From Otatea glauca (Eukaryota; Streptophyta; Magnoliopsida; Poales; Poaceae), in contig CM070718.1 of assembly GCA_036346275.1 (NCBI GenBank), positions 56,424,188-56,488,187 of the forward strand: 64,000 bases of DNA. Reading direction: 5' to 3'. Positions 20,946 through 33,780 of the stretch are shown here, piece by piece. How positions within the stretch are numbered: position 1 is the first letter of the stretch; each line of letters opens with the position of its first letter. The position numbers and the translations under genes were made by a program. A model generated the notes under the pieces. It saw nothing but the letters and a program-made list of their open reading frames with translations, was not told the DNA's origin and ran no database searches.

Positions 20946-22402
20946 TGTAACGACCCCCATTTTCACATAAATACAAAAATGGAAATCTAATGCGCATACA
21001 GTACTAGTCCCATGATCAGTGGCTAGTACGCACATTTTCAACAATTGGAATCACATCCATACGTCATTTTATTCAAGCGAAAGCTATTTGTACAATATAT
21101 TCTTACAACTCAGAGTAGATAAATATAGCAACAGAAGAAGCAAAGTCTTGTAGTGTGCCTATCCAATCCCTCAGGCAACCGACAAGGCATAATCCCCAGA
21201 AAGGTCGCTTTATTGAAAATCCCGCATCCTGTGACGAAAAGAGATCTTTCGAAGCTTCGCTATCTTTTTCCACCTAAAACAACATATAAGCAAGGGTGAG
21301 TACTTTACGTATTCCACAAGACTTTAGCAAATCCTATAATATATGCAGGCCATTTCAAAGGAAAAGCTTCTACGGTTAATTTGCATAAAGCGAAATGGAA
21401 TTTGTAAATCAAGTTGTCATTTGCAAATGGAATTTAATAAAGCAAGTTTGACTGATAAGAAATAAGTAAAGCATAAGTAATACTCACAGCCCTTCGTGAG
21501 CATGGAATAATTCAATGATCCAATAATCCAATCCTGCCATATCAATTCCTTGCCAACACGTGGCATAACCATAATCTTTTCCAAAACAAGGCACATTAGA
21601 TGAAAACCATTCCATTTTGAAAATAGTAAAACATTTAGCTATGTGATGACGTTACCAAGTACCTTTGACCGTAGGCGCAGCTAATTAATTAGATTTACAC
21701 TCTGGAAAGGCGTACAGCTTTACCCACAAGAAATGATCAGCTCTTTGTGCAAGCTATTAGCACACTTCCTTTGGTGTGCCGCAGAGAGATCATAACATAA
21801 CCGTTACATTACATAGACCTAGCTTTGCACCAGCCCGATGACGTTAAATCCTTGTTATGAAGAAGAAACATGACAGTGTATCCCTGTCATATAAAGTGGT
21901 AATAAGAGCAGTAATTCCCTGCGATAGAAGCAATAAATCCCTGCGATAAGGGTTTCTTCCCATACAAAGGAGTACACCGTTATACCGATATGCATTTACC
22001 CACAACGAAGTGTGGAAGCCCCTCATAAGCAAACCTAGAAAGGATTGCTCATACTATCTCCCGCCTACCGATGTGCAAAGCCAGACCTAAGCAACTTAAT
22101 AGCTTAGGGTTGTCCCATCCCAGCACTTGTGGTTGCACGGAATTCTTGGCTTGAAAACAACCCATAGCTCGGTCCTTAATCCGACACGGGCAATACTCCA
22201 CCCTATAGTACGTACAAGTCTAACCTTTGCACAACCGGCTATTGCCAATAATTGCCCGCATCTAAATCATAGTTTTATTTTGGGGTTTTTAATCAAAAAT
22301 ACCAACAATTGACATCATATCATAACCAACCATTGTCAATTCTCAAGAATCAATTTTGATCTGATCATATTCAACGTTCGTTCTAAAGCATGGCTAAGCA
22401 TG

Positions 22403-23340
22403 GTTAATGACGAATACTTATAACAGGGGTACCCCAACGGCCCAAAGCGACGAGCCGGCGGCCTCAAGCACAGCTCAAGCCCAACAGACCGCTCCCGGCC
22501 CACTACCAACCGAAGCACCTGCAAGGCCACACGAGACATCCCTTCCCGACCGTCGAGGGAAGTGTCTCCGACCGCAGGCTCCCGACCCCGCCATGAGACG
22601 GACCCCGGCTCCGACCAAGCGGGGCTCCCGACCCCCCGCAGCGGGTCGGGATCCCCTGACTCCGATCGTGCCAAGGCAACCCCTGCCAAGGGCCGCATGT
22701 CGAAGCCTCTACTGGACAACGACCACGTACCCTACGAACGGGTCAATCGGTGACTATACAAGGCGGTGGCTCCTTCCCTAGGAGGTTTAATGATCGATCA
22801 AGTCATGCTCCCACCCCATCGGCCGGTCACATACGAAGACGAAGACACGCTCTCTCCCGAGGCAACTCCCACGTCATGCGCAGCAACGTCAACACTCGTA
22901 AGGTTCGCGGAGGGCAGGTACGCCGTTTCCCGGGGAAATACCTAACCGCCCTGACCGACTAAGCTACCGACCAGCATGGGCAAGGCGGGCGATGATCGGT
23001 CAAGACAAGGACCAAGCTCCTAGTGTAGGTCATCTCGTCCTCTCCCAATTCTCGATGTAACCTGCCCCTTCCTTTCGTATAAAAGGAGGCAGGAACCCCC
23101 GTAGGAGGGGAGGATCGCAATCGAACTCATCTCGCTAAGCCATTAGCATTCTCGCTTGTAAACTTTGTGCAGCCATCTGTACTAAAGAAAATACAACGCC
23201 ACCACACGAACTGGAGTAGGGACTTTCAGCCCGAACCAGTATACATCTTGGACTTCCGAGTCTAACCATTCAGGGAGTGGAACGCGCGGCCCCTTAGACT
23301 TACAAATTTACTTGCCGGTGCTCGAAACACCGACAGTTAA
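22403..23340 (+). mobile_element. Solo LTR, gypsy family 2, with TSD GTTAA
   Basis: The LTR proper is 22408-23335 (928 bp), opening TGACGAATAC and closing GAAACACCGACA, with GTTAA on both sides. A TATA box (TATAAAAGG, about 23077), a C/T start region and the closing block CTTGCCGGTG..CTCGAAAC are in plus orientation. The same family occurs at 47738-48648. Confidence 0.92.
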
Positions 23341-23628
23341 TATTCGCATATACCCAAGTTGACATTATGTATTGTCTAATCCATTTCTATGGTTATCAAG
23401 GTTCACATGTTCATACTTATCAAGGAAGTTTCATGAGACAACAGGTATATCTACCAGTACCACAAAATAGCGTATTTACAGAAAATAAATGCATGCATGA
23501 AACATTTTGATAAACACAATGAAAATTAAATACTGGGATCAATATGATCAAAGGGGGTGCTTGCCTTGCTTAATCGTTGTTTACGACAAAGTCGCGGTCA
23601 AAGCCTGTGTTGTCGACGACGGAATTAA

Positions 23629-26453
23629 TGACGTCGGGTTCTACACATCGTTCAATGGAAATATAGCGAAACAACAATTTCAATAAGGGCAAAAAGAAAA
23701 CAGACAGTAAATCAAATAAAACATGCTATAAGAAACAAACGCATATTCTTTTATAGATTATTTATTCTTGTTTTACGAATTCAAGAGACTAAAATTATGT
23801 ATTCTTGTATTTATAACTTCGAATTATAGATGCTAAAATTATTTAAAGTAGAAAGATTTGTCTTATGGTGATATCGTAAAATAGTATGTTGTTAATAGGA
23901 TTCAGATGCAAAGCAATGTATTTAAAGACTTATGAATTAAACATTTATCACTAAATTTCTGGCTGCCATTTTATCAGGCATAACACATTAAGTTATCTAC
24001 CCCATTTCCATGAACTAGTTGTTAGATGCAAGCATGGTCCCATATGAACATATACTTATATATATACATATATACATATTATGCTCTTCATACTAAATCA
24101 CATCCTACTTGCATAAGTCATTGTTTGTTCAATATTTTTACCTAGCCTAACATTATTCCACCATCATGCTGAAAAGAAATATGTTTAACAAACTTCCAAA
24201 AATTCTTTCCTTATCAATTCAGTTATTATTGCATAGTTACTAACAATGTTAGACTTGAATAGAAGAGACATAAAACAACTAGTTACCCAAATATTTTTAT
24301 AGAAATGGGTGCATAGCAGAATAAGAATCATGATAAAATTGGTTCTAAATAAATTTAACTTTGTTTGCAAAGTTTCTATATTTAATCTATTTTTGTATCT
24401 ACTATTCATCTTTGTATTAAAATCTTTTTCCAGAATAGCTTTTCAAAATATTTTTGCATATTTTGGAAGCTCATGATTTTAGATGAATTTAGAAATTGGT
24501 TTCATCTCATTTGGATTTCAAATGCGAAAGATATCCAAGTTTGAATCTAAGCCAAATCTGAAAATAGGGTAAATGGCAAAATACGTTTTCAGAATACTGA
24601 AATCGTATTTTGCTCCGTGCCATCGGCCCCCGCTCAAATCTGACTGAGACGCTGACATTTCGGGCCCACTGTCAGTGGCTCGAAGCTCTCGCATGAGGCT
24701 CGGTCGTTGTCACTGACGGGCGGGTCCCGCGAGGCAGCGACTCAGAATAGAGCCAACGGATTTGAGCTCGCCAGTGGCGAAAGGATGCCGGAGACGGTGA
24801 AGCGGTGGCACCACAGGGTCCAATGGGTCCGTGCGCATCTAGGAGACGTCTCGAGACTACCGGTGGTGGCCGGAGTTGGTGCGTCACCGAGAGGAGGCGG
24901 AGGTGGCCATGGATGACAAGCTGCGCCAACGATTGGGGAAAGCTTGGATGGAATGGGTTCCAATTTCAGCATTAGTGACCCTACAAAGTTCCATTTTACC
25001 TGTTTTTAGTATCAGAGGAGGCTTGAGCTGGGCTACCACCGTGCGCCGTGCTTGGGGAAGAAGGGGTCAAAGAGGCGGCGGAACTACGGTGGATAAAACC
25101 TGAAACAAATTGCGGGGTTTGGATCTATATGAGGTGCAGAAGCTAATGTGTAGAGTAATTGGAAAGAGATTTAGAGTACCGACTCGATTTAGGTTCGACC
25201 CGATTCTAGGGTTCTTCGGCCAAGGGGAAGAGTAGATGAAATTGGTAGCTATTCTGTGGATGATATGGAATGAAAGATGAGGGGAAATGGAGCTCACGGC
25301 TTAGCGATTCTGGGTTGGTATTTATAGGCAGGAAAGTGGTGTAGAGAAGCCGGTTGCCTGGTGTGAATGCTCTGGGAATTTTGGTGGCGCTCGCACAGGA
25401 GAAGACATGGGCGAGCTGCGGGAAATCCGGTGAGGATGGTGGCGTGGCAAGGAGAGGACGATGACGTGGTCTCGGGCGACGCGAATCACAGGAAAGGCGG
25501 TTACAAAGGACGGCATGAGCTCTGCTCTTCACTCCGGGGCTTCAGCGCTCCAAGGAAGATGAAGGCACAGGCTTAGGCTGGCTGGTGGGCCGCACAGAGA
25601 AACGGGTCCCACTTGGCAGTGAACGGCGAGGTGACCTTAATCAATTTTCAGCGAACTAAGCTCAGTTTGGTTCACTGAATCAGTTATCTCTCTTGACGAA
25701 AAATTAATGATAAATTTACTGAGTGTACTATAGATAGTCTATAATCTGCCATAAAAATTGCAGACCTATTGGACATATGTATAATTTATAGAAATTCTGA
25801 CAGGACACTGTGCACAAAATTGTGTTTTCTGTTTTTGAATTTGATGGAAGTTTATATCTTGTCAAAACTTTTTGAAACTTTTAATAGGAGTTCCCCTTGT
25901 CCATATAAGTCTTCAGTAAAAATTTGGATTTAATATATTTTATATTTTATTTATAAAAATGCTGAAAATCTGATTCTTATATTTTCAGCAATTCTATTTT
26001 TGAATTTTTATAAATATCAAACCAAAAGATTATCTTCTTATATTTTTACTTCAGGTGAATCTATCCAGGGACAAGATAATATAAATATTTTCACATCAAA
26101 ATTATGAACATTTAATTTCTGACATTTTTACTATTACTAGTCTTGCTTCATTAAATTACCTTTCTTTTCATCATTTAATATTTTGTCATGACTTTAAAAT
26201 TATATTTTTTGTTTTGAATATCTCCACGAATTTTTACAGAAATTTTTTTTTATTTTTTTGTTTTACAAATCTTTTCTTATTACTTAAGTAATGGTTGATT
26301 GTTTAGAAAAAGGAAATTTTACTTTTAAGCAATAATCAAAAGAAGTCAAGAAAACTCATAGAAAATTCAGAAAAACCCAGGGAAATACAAATTAAAACTT
26401 CTTCAAATATATTATTTAATATATTATTATTACTCATTTCTCGGGATGTTACA
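23629..26453 (-). mobile_element. LTR D, nested in C (left end uncertain)
   Basis: The right end is a clean LTR terminus (GGGATGTTACA) followed by a second, homologous LTR tail that belongs to C. The left end is inferred: a start near 23629 (TGACGTCGGG, preceded by ATTAA against CTTAA on the right) would give C the expected length. D has its own promoter block (GC-rich 24600-25600, TATA on the minus strand at 25318-25326). Confidence 0.5.
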
Positions 26454-27915
26454 CTTAACTTAGCACATACTTAGTTGGCCTCACATGACATGGAATTAAG
26501 AGGCACTAGTGAGTCATTAAAGAAGGAAATGAATACAGAAAAAGAAGAACACAGAGAGGAATCTCACAGAACAAGAGATGGCATCATGAAGGAAGCTCGG
26601 GCATGCATAGCCGGTGGCAACCATTCAGTAAGGGAACCAAGAAAGCAACTTGAGGTTATTATTTGGTAATTTGTGGCTGCGAATGGGAGCTGGCTGGGTG
26701 AGGCATGCTCACTGGCTTTTATAGCCCAGCAAGGCTGTGGAGAAGCTAGATGACGGGTGGGCCCAGGCATTGTTCATTGAAGTGACACAAAACAAACCTC
26801 ATCTCCTCCTTATCGCTAGTAGATCTGGATTGCATTCAATGAACCGGATAGTAATCATGGTGATAATTTAATGAGGAATTTATGGCGAATACTAAAGATA
26901 TGCTTGAAGGTACTGACAAATTTTCAGAATTATCTAATTCGTTTAGAATTTATAAAAATTCGCACTATGCACTGTGCACATTTTTTAGTTTTCTGTATTT
27001 AATTTAGCTGGGGGTTCATAACTTATGAAATATCTTTGAAAATTTTTTTTAGGTTCCTTATAGCTGTATTAGTCTTCTGTAAAAGTTTTAGCTTCAAATT
27101 CTTTATATTTTATTTACTAAAATTCTGACTTTGGAATTACCAGATTTTCAGCTTTTTAGTTTTCGAATTTGTAAAATTATCAAATATAATTATTATTTCC
27201 TGATATTTTTACTGTTCATATGCTGATCCAGAATGAAGATAATATAAAATATTCGGGTCGAATTAATGAATAATTATTTTTATTTAAATCTGACAAATTC
27301 ACTTGCTAGTCAAGGATTCATTAATTGCACTCTTAATTGTTTTGATATGACATGTAACTTCCTAAAATATCTCCATATGACCTTTAACTGCCAAAATTAA
27401 TTTATAAATAATTTTATATGTTTATATAACTTTTTATTTATTTTTTCATTATAAACATTTTACTCTTTTCTTTATCTATTATCATGATTATATGAAAAGA
27501 CTTTTCCTTTGTAAAAAAATCAAGGAAATTCAATAAAATTAGAATAAATTCATAAAAATCATCAATAAATATATTTTAATGTTGAACTTTATTTGCTTGT
27601 TGTACTTTAAGTTTTGTATTGTAGAGATAATGAAATTAGTACAATTAAAGATTCTCTTAAGAACCAAAATTCAATAAAACTTTAGATTAGTTGGAATTTC
27701 AATGTAAATTTTTATTTCCAACTTATTTTCATATTTTGTTTGATTTGAAGTTTTATTTTGCAACTCATACTTTTATTATGGTTGGATTTCAAGATATTGA
27801 AATAGAAGATAATATTTTAGTTCATTCTTAACATTCTAATTAAAAATTCTATTCCATTACATTTTCTAATTTTTATATTTATATTTTTATTATTTAGAAT
27901 TTTTGAGATGTTACA

Positions 27916-29327
27916 TTCGAAGTCTCTGTTTGCTCCCTCGAAATTAACATATACCGGAAAAGAAAGCAATGAATACAAATAAATACCAAACAGAGATACA
28001 AACAAGTTCAAAATTGAAAATAAATGGCTCTAGAAGGTAGAGCTTGATTTTAGAAAAATTTAGAAACTTGAATCGCCTCAATCGGAGTTCGAAACTGAAT
28101 TTTCTGATTTATTTCTCTACTGGAAAATCAATTAATGACGCAACGCTGACGTCAGCAATCAATTTCCCGAAATAAAAATAAATCAAAAAATCCTTATTTC
28201 GCTGACAAGCGGGACCCACGGTCTATAGACCGCGTCCACGGTTCTGTGCTGGTCCACGCTGGACCGAGCTCATGGGATCAGCGACTAGGGCTGACGTCAC
28301 CGTGACACGGGCAGACGCTGACGCGATGGACACGTGTCGTGCATCCCACTGTGGCGCGGATCGGACAGCAAAAGAGGCGAGGCGGAGACGGCGGGGACGT
28401 GGCTCGATCTGGGGCATCCATAGAAGATCGGACGACCAGAATTTGCAACGGGGACCCACGGCGAGCAGCGGAGGTGCAAGCTCACCGGACGCGAAGAAGA
28501 AGCCACGACAATCAGCAGAACGACGATGGATCGGGCGCGTCTCGGTGCGAATCTGGAGGACGCAGGCAACACGAAAAGCGGCTCGGCTATGGCGGAGAGG
28601 ATCCAACGGAGGAGCTAGAAGCGGCGGAAAGTTTTGGCAAGGGCGGTGGACTCTGGCGAGCTCGTACGCGAAGACTACAAGGTCTCGGGCGACTAGAGAG
28701 AGGGCAATGGGTGCGGCGCAAAACGGCGAATCTCGGAGGGGGTGCGGCGCCTTAAATACAGGTCTCGGGAGGCGTGCTCGACCTGGACTCCAAGGCGGCG
28801 GCAGACGCGGTTTCAATGCAGTTAGGGTAGGGTTTTCGGCGGCGGCGGCGGCGGGCGTGAGCGATGTGGCTACATCGCAGCCAAGACTGTATGCCAGATC
28901 GGACAAACTCACGCGGCAGGTGGGCAGTGGAGCAGCCGAGTGGACGCAGCGCGTGGCCGAGACGGGCTGGACCGGAGGGAAGACGGGCCGACGCGGACAT
29001 GGCTGAGGCGAGGAATAGGAACAGGACGGAGAGGTTCGGCCCGGAAGAATTTTTAGAAAAATAAAATCATTTTTCGAATTAATATAATTTCAAAAATTCA
29101 AATAAATAGCAAATAAAATCAGAAAAATCTCCAAAAATATAGCAAAATTCCTTGGAGCACAATGAACCCAGCTAAAACTGAAAATCTTTTATTTGATGAA
29201 TAGTTTAGTCAAATTAAATCCTTTCGTTAATAGAAAATTCAAATTATACTTGAATTAATGCAAGGAAAATGCAAATGGTTCATTTTCAAATTCAAACATT
29301 CCAAAACTTAAATTTTAGGATGTTACA
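27916..29327 (-). repeat. Solo LTR B, right segment
   Basis: Continues LTR B after the C insertion. GC-rich promoter block 28200-28870 and an AT-rich U3 from 29040, closing AGGATGTTACA. Long open frames in the GC-rich block run on both strands and are compositional. Confidence 0.85.
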
Positions 29328-29332
29328 ATAGA

Positions 29333-30720
29333 TAACAAAAAACTCTAAAAAATAAATAAAATTCACCATTAAATATATCTCAATTTTACAATTTTTTTAA
29401 AATTTGAATCATCTCAATCAAAGCTGGTATGAGGGAGAACGGGCTCTCAAAAAATTGAAATAAAAGAGAAAATAAGAAAAAAAAATACATCCAGATTTAT
29501 TGAATTATTTCTCTTCTGAAAAATTTGATTAATGATGTCAGCTGACATCATAAACCGAATTATTTCAAAATAAAATAAATCCAAAATATCCCATTTCGCT
29601 GACATGTGGGCCCCTTGGTCCATGGACCAAGTCCATGCACTATGGCGAGTCCACCGTGGACTCGGCCCACGGAAGCCTAACCGACGCTAACGCGAACATG
29701 ACTTAGCCGCCATGCGGGCGACACGCAAGAATGGAAGTTCGACATGGCTCCACATCAGATCTACAGGCACTAGGGTTCCGGCAACCATGACCCACGGCGG
29801 AGCTTCATTGGATTCGGGGATGAAGACATACCACGGTGCGAAACAACGACGGATCTAGCTTACTCTTGCACAGATCTGGAGGGTCTTCCTGTGGCGAACA
29901 CAGATCTGGCTTTGGTTCCATCAGAGTCCTCACAACGACGCTGGAAATCACACAAAACCGTGACAACCTCTTCCTTCTTCTCCGATGAGCGAGAACCTTT
30001 GAACCGCTGCGCCCCGAACGATGATACTTGGGCAAATGTTGCGGTGGCTGATGACGCACCTCGGGCGACTACCCATCGCTTAAATAGCCTACGCATTAAA
30101 GCCCTACATGGTGGAGGAATCCAGCATTGTGACGGCGGTGGTGATCGAAGCAGCATCAAAGATGTCAGCCCACGTGCCGCCACGTGTCTGTGACCAACGG
30201 CCAGATCCACCTCATATGACAACCAATCCCAACTGTACATTGGAGCTAGATCCAACAGCCAAGATGAGGGCTAGGATTTTGATCTGGCCCCGGCTAATCT
30301 TGACGGCACAAACCGAGATGAATGGTCACGATGCTAGGGCTTCTAGAAGCTGGCTAAACTGGCCAAACCGGACCGCACAGTAATGGGCCACCAGAGAGAT
30401 ACCGGCCCAACACTATTCGGACATGAACAAACATTTTCTTATTTAAAATAATTCTAGAAAATATACAATACCAAATAAAATAGTTAAAATCTCGGAAAAA
30501 ATTCTGGAAAATATTTTGAGACTTAAGGAACCCAAATAAAATATTTTTGGCCAAACATTACTTAAACTTTCTTTATAATTAATTAGTTTTCACAAAAGGC
30601 CAATATACTTAGTAATGAATAAATTCAAATAAATCTAGAAAATCCAATAAATTTAGAAAAAATCATAAAATGCATAAATAACATATTAAATCAATAAAAG
30701 CAAAAATTTGGGATGTTACA
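29333..30720 (-). repeat. LTR A, right segment
   Basis: Continues LTR A after the B insertion and closes TTGGGATGTTACA. GC-rich promoter block 29600-30400 with TTAAATA (minus TATTTAA) at about 30081. The flank to the right is ATATC; no matching TSD at 8659, since the 3' end of the element is deleted. Confidence 0.8.
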
Positions 30721-31795
30721 ATATCATTTCTCTCATATCTTCTGTATGTGAAAGCACTATATAGTACTGGTGAAAAATCATGAATACAATTCGCGAATCG
30801 TGCTAGTGATTTTAGGTGTCTTCTGCACTTCACAGTTTTATCTCTTTTCTTTAAGCATGTGCTCAATACAAAATCATGGTTTAGTACTATATCTTGCCAA
30901 CATATATATGTCCAATTGACATAATTTGCAAGATATAAGGATAAAATCACATGCTCCAATACTTGGTCTAGATGGATCTTAATAAATTTCAAGGATTATA
31001 CGACCATTGGTGTTCTTAGCATATGAGGATAATTACTATTAACCTTCCTATGCAACCATCGTAGGTGCATTTGAATACTAATTGAGTGATTCATCATGAT
31101 CCATTCGATCTCTAGTTAGATACTATCTTTCAGGTAATATTCTTCCTCTCCTTCGTGGTTCTATTAGACTCACAAGGATAAGTTATATTTATCGTCAACA
31201 ACGATCTATACATGTTGCCTTTTATATCCTTATCGTAATAAGGACTTAGAGCTCTGTCGATGCTCGACTTAATATATTTTCAATTTAATTATTTACTACT
31301 AGAAATATCATGCAACAGAACATTATCTCATCTATAACAGGAGAGATATCAACTCACTTTTCATTACCTATTAGTCTCTGTTCTCTCTTTCTCCTCTGTT
31401 AATTTTTCGAGTTAACAACCCAAGCCACTTCTGAGAACTCGATCTCCTTCATACAAACTCCAAGTGAGTCCAATAAAATTTCTAAATTTTTTAAAAAATC
31501 AAGCCTTACCTTCTAGCATATTTATTTTAACTTTTAGATTCTTTGTTTCCCTCTGTTTGTTATTTATTTTCTTTTCGTCGCTCCTTTCATGTAGACGTTG
31601 AAGTTTCAATAGCATTCCATGGTGAAGAGTTATCTCAAGCTCAAGGCTAGGACTTATTCTAACGCAAATTGTACTTCGACCATGTTGCACCTAGCCTTTA
31701 CAAAAGTTATTGTCTTTTAAATTATTGCATGCTAATTCATAGTATCAAATGCTTTATTATTCTGGGATTAGCTATGCAACTCAAATGCTCAGTAA
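30721..31795. other. No gene recognised
   Basis: AT-rich sequence without a convincing ORF, RNA gene or known repeat end. It is the flank into which the LTR A element inserted. Confidence 0.5.
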
Positions 31796-32029
31796 GGCTC
31801 TGTTTGGCAGAGCTCCATATTCCAGCTCCACCTCAAATCTGGAGCTTGTAGGCTAAAATAAAGTGAATTAAGTTTATATTTTTAGTCTAAAATTTAAATA
31901 AGATGACCCACCTAAACACTCTTAATGTACCCACAGCTCCAGCTCTATAAATTTCTAGAGCTAGGAATACCCTACTCCACCAACTCCACGAGTTTTAGTG
32001 GAGCTGGAGCAGTGCCAAACACCCCCTAA
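31793..32029. mobile_element. MITE, Tourist-like (PIF/Harbinger), 231 bp
   Basis: Element 31796-32026 between two TAA copies. The left end GGCTCTGTTTGGCAGAGCTCCA is matched by the inverted right end GGGGGTGTTTGGCACTGCTCCA (read on the minus strand). No coding capacity. Confidence 0.85.
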
Positions 32030-32159
32030 GTTACGAAGTCTCATCGTTGGCTGCCTCAAGAGGTAGGTTAGATTAAGTTTTAGGGTGGAGGGTTTAGTCT
32101 CATCTGTTGGGCTGCATGATGGGCAGATTTCGTTCTCACATCCAACGGTGCACTCCGAG

Positions 32160-32396
32160 TCAGGGCCTATTTGTTTTAGCTTTTGATTCTGGATTCTGGT
32201 CCCAAAATCAGAATCAGAAACAAACAGCCTGATTCTAGAATCCGATTCTGGCAATCCACCCCACTCATATACACTAGAATCCACAATCCACTTCATATGT
32301 GCTTTTGGATTCTAGCTTTTGGAGAATCAGCTTCTCAAAAACCACAATCCAGAATCAGCTTTTAGAGAATCCAAAGCTGAAACAAACAGGCCCTCA
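32160..32396. mobile_element. MITE, 231 bp, TIR GGGCCTATTTGTTT
   Basis: Element 32163-32393 with ends GGGCCTATTTGTTT and AAACAAACAGGCCC, flanked by TCA on both sides. The interior is rich in inverted GATTCTGG/CCAGAATC motifs. The 3-bp TSD suggests PIF/Harbinger. Confidence 0.8.
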
Positions 32397-33780
32397 ATTG
32401 CTTATGTGGGGTTTGGCTACCTGTTCAAAGCTCACTAGGAGGACCAATTGGTGTGATGATGTTTTGAAAACGCTTTGGTCCGATCTTCTCCAATCAATTT
32501 GATTACATCATGTAGGCAAAGTTATACAATCTCTGCAGAGTGAAATTATTCAAACAAATGTGTTCTCGGTTATGGATAATGCTCTGGGATTTCACACAAG
32601 GATTAAATTTCATAAAACAAAACTGGGAATGTGGCTTTGTGAATGAATTGGTTTAGACTAAATGCAACTTTGTGAAAGTTCTCAATCTTTTAGTATTATC
32701 ATTATTTGTTTTACTTACAATTTCAACTTACTTATTGTACTCAAATGAAAAGGACTGATTTATGTAAAATAAACCATATCAGCCATCATTTGTTATAATC
32801 TTGCATATAGTTATTAGACTTCGATTATATGTGTAACTTATTGAGTACTCCATATACTCACCCTTGTATAAACATCCCTCAGTTAGAGAAGTGGAAGAGT
32901 ATCATGAAGAGGCCGATTATTAGGACTAGTATAGTGCCTGTGCTAACGCTACGACGGCAGTACACCCGCTTATCAATTAAATGAAAAGATAATTATGAAT
33001 ACAACACTTAATAATAAAAGAGAAATTTAGAATTTCAAATGGATTTAGAAAGAAAAACGGAACTAAATAGAGGTCGAATGGGCAAAAACGGGCTCCCAAA
33101 AGATTTTAAATCAAGAAAGAGAAAGAAAAAAGAATTTTCTGATTTTAAATTATTTTTTTTGCAGCTTCCATAGAGAGCACAGCGTGCTCTCTGGGCTTAA
33201 CCGCTAGGGAGGGAAGGCTAGGGGTGGTCGGCGGTCATGATGGGTCAAGACCTTCTTTTTGGCGAGATCGTCGACACTGGCGTCTGCGGGGGAGGAGTCA
33301 CGGTTGCGGTGAATTTCGCCGGGAAAGATGACGGTGATGGCTTGGGTTATCTCCAAAATCCGGCGATCTTTACAAGAGGGAGCACTTGGGGATTTACACA
33401 TGTCTGATGGGATGGAGGAGAGCTCATGGCTTTATAGCCCGAAACAAGCATATTTATGGAAACCATAATTTGGAATCAAATCAGATTGGGAGGAAATTTT
33501 GGCAATAGAGCACGAAATTTGGGGAATTAACACCATAGATGGAAAGAGGAGATTTGGTGCGGGATTGATGGAGCTTTGGAGCTTCTTTCTTGCTTTAATG
33601 AAGGGAGGGAAGAGAAGAAGCTTCTCTGGTCTGGGCTGCAGCTAGAAGAAGCTACAGGTGAGTTGACTTCATTTTTTTTAAATATAGAAGGATTTTTGAA
33701 AAGATAGCACATTAGGTTAAAAAATTCTAGAAAAATTCTCAGAAAAACTTTCGATTATTTTGTACTTAATAAAATTATTT
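32397..33780. repeat. Debris of the nested-LTR family in both orientations
   Basis: 32840-32960 carries the block TACTCACCCTTG in plus orientation, the reverse of the same block in LTR A. 33030-33750 reads like the minus-strand tail of such an LTR: AACGGGCTCCCAAAAG, a GC-rich block, then TTTATAGCC at 33430. No clean terminus is found and no gene is seen. Confidence 0.45.

Larger units (their letters stand above)
20946..27915 (-). mobile_element. Solo LTR C (with further insertions)
   Basis: Opens TGTAACGACCCCC after TTCGA (20941-20945) and closes GAGATGTTACA followed by TTCGA (27916-27920). It contains a solo LTR of another family (22408-23335) and a second LTR end of its own family at 26453. 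Its promoter (minus) is at 26717-26723 (TATAAAA on the minus strand). Without the insertions it would be about 3.2 kb. Confidence 0.88.

Noticed and set aside
22336..22781. 124-127 residue frames on both strands
   Set aside because: They fall in the U3 of a solo LTR with a TSD; GC-rich non-coding.
20946..26453. LTR C ending at 26453 instead of 27915
   Set aside because: Flanks would be TTCGA and CTTAA (no TSD), whereas the end at 27915 gives a perfect TTCGA duplication.
28272..29006. Overlapping 244- and 229-residue frames on opposite strands
   Set aside because: They lie in the GC-rich promoter block of solo LTR B, are Arg/Ala/Gly-rich, lack motifs and reflect base composition.
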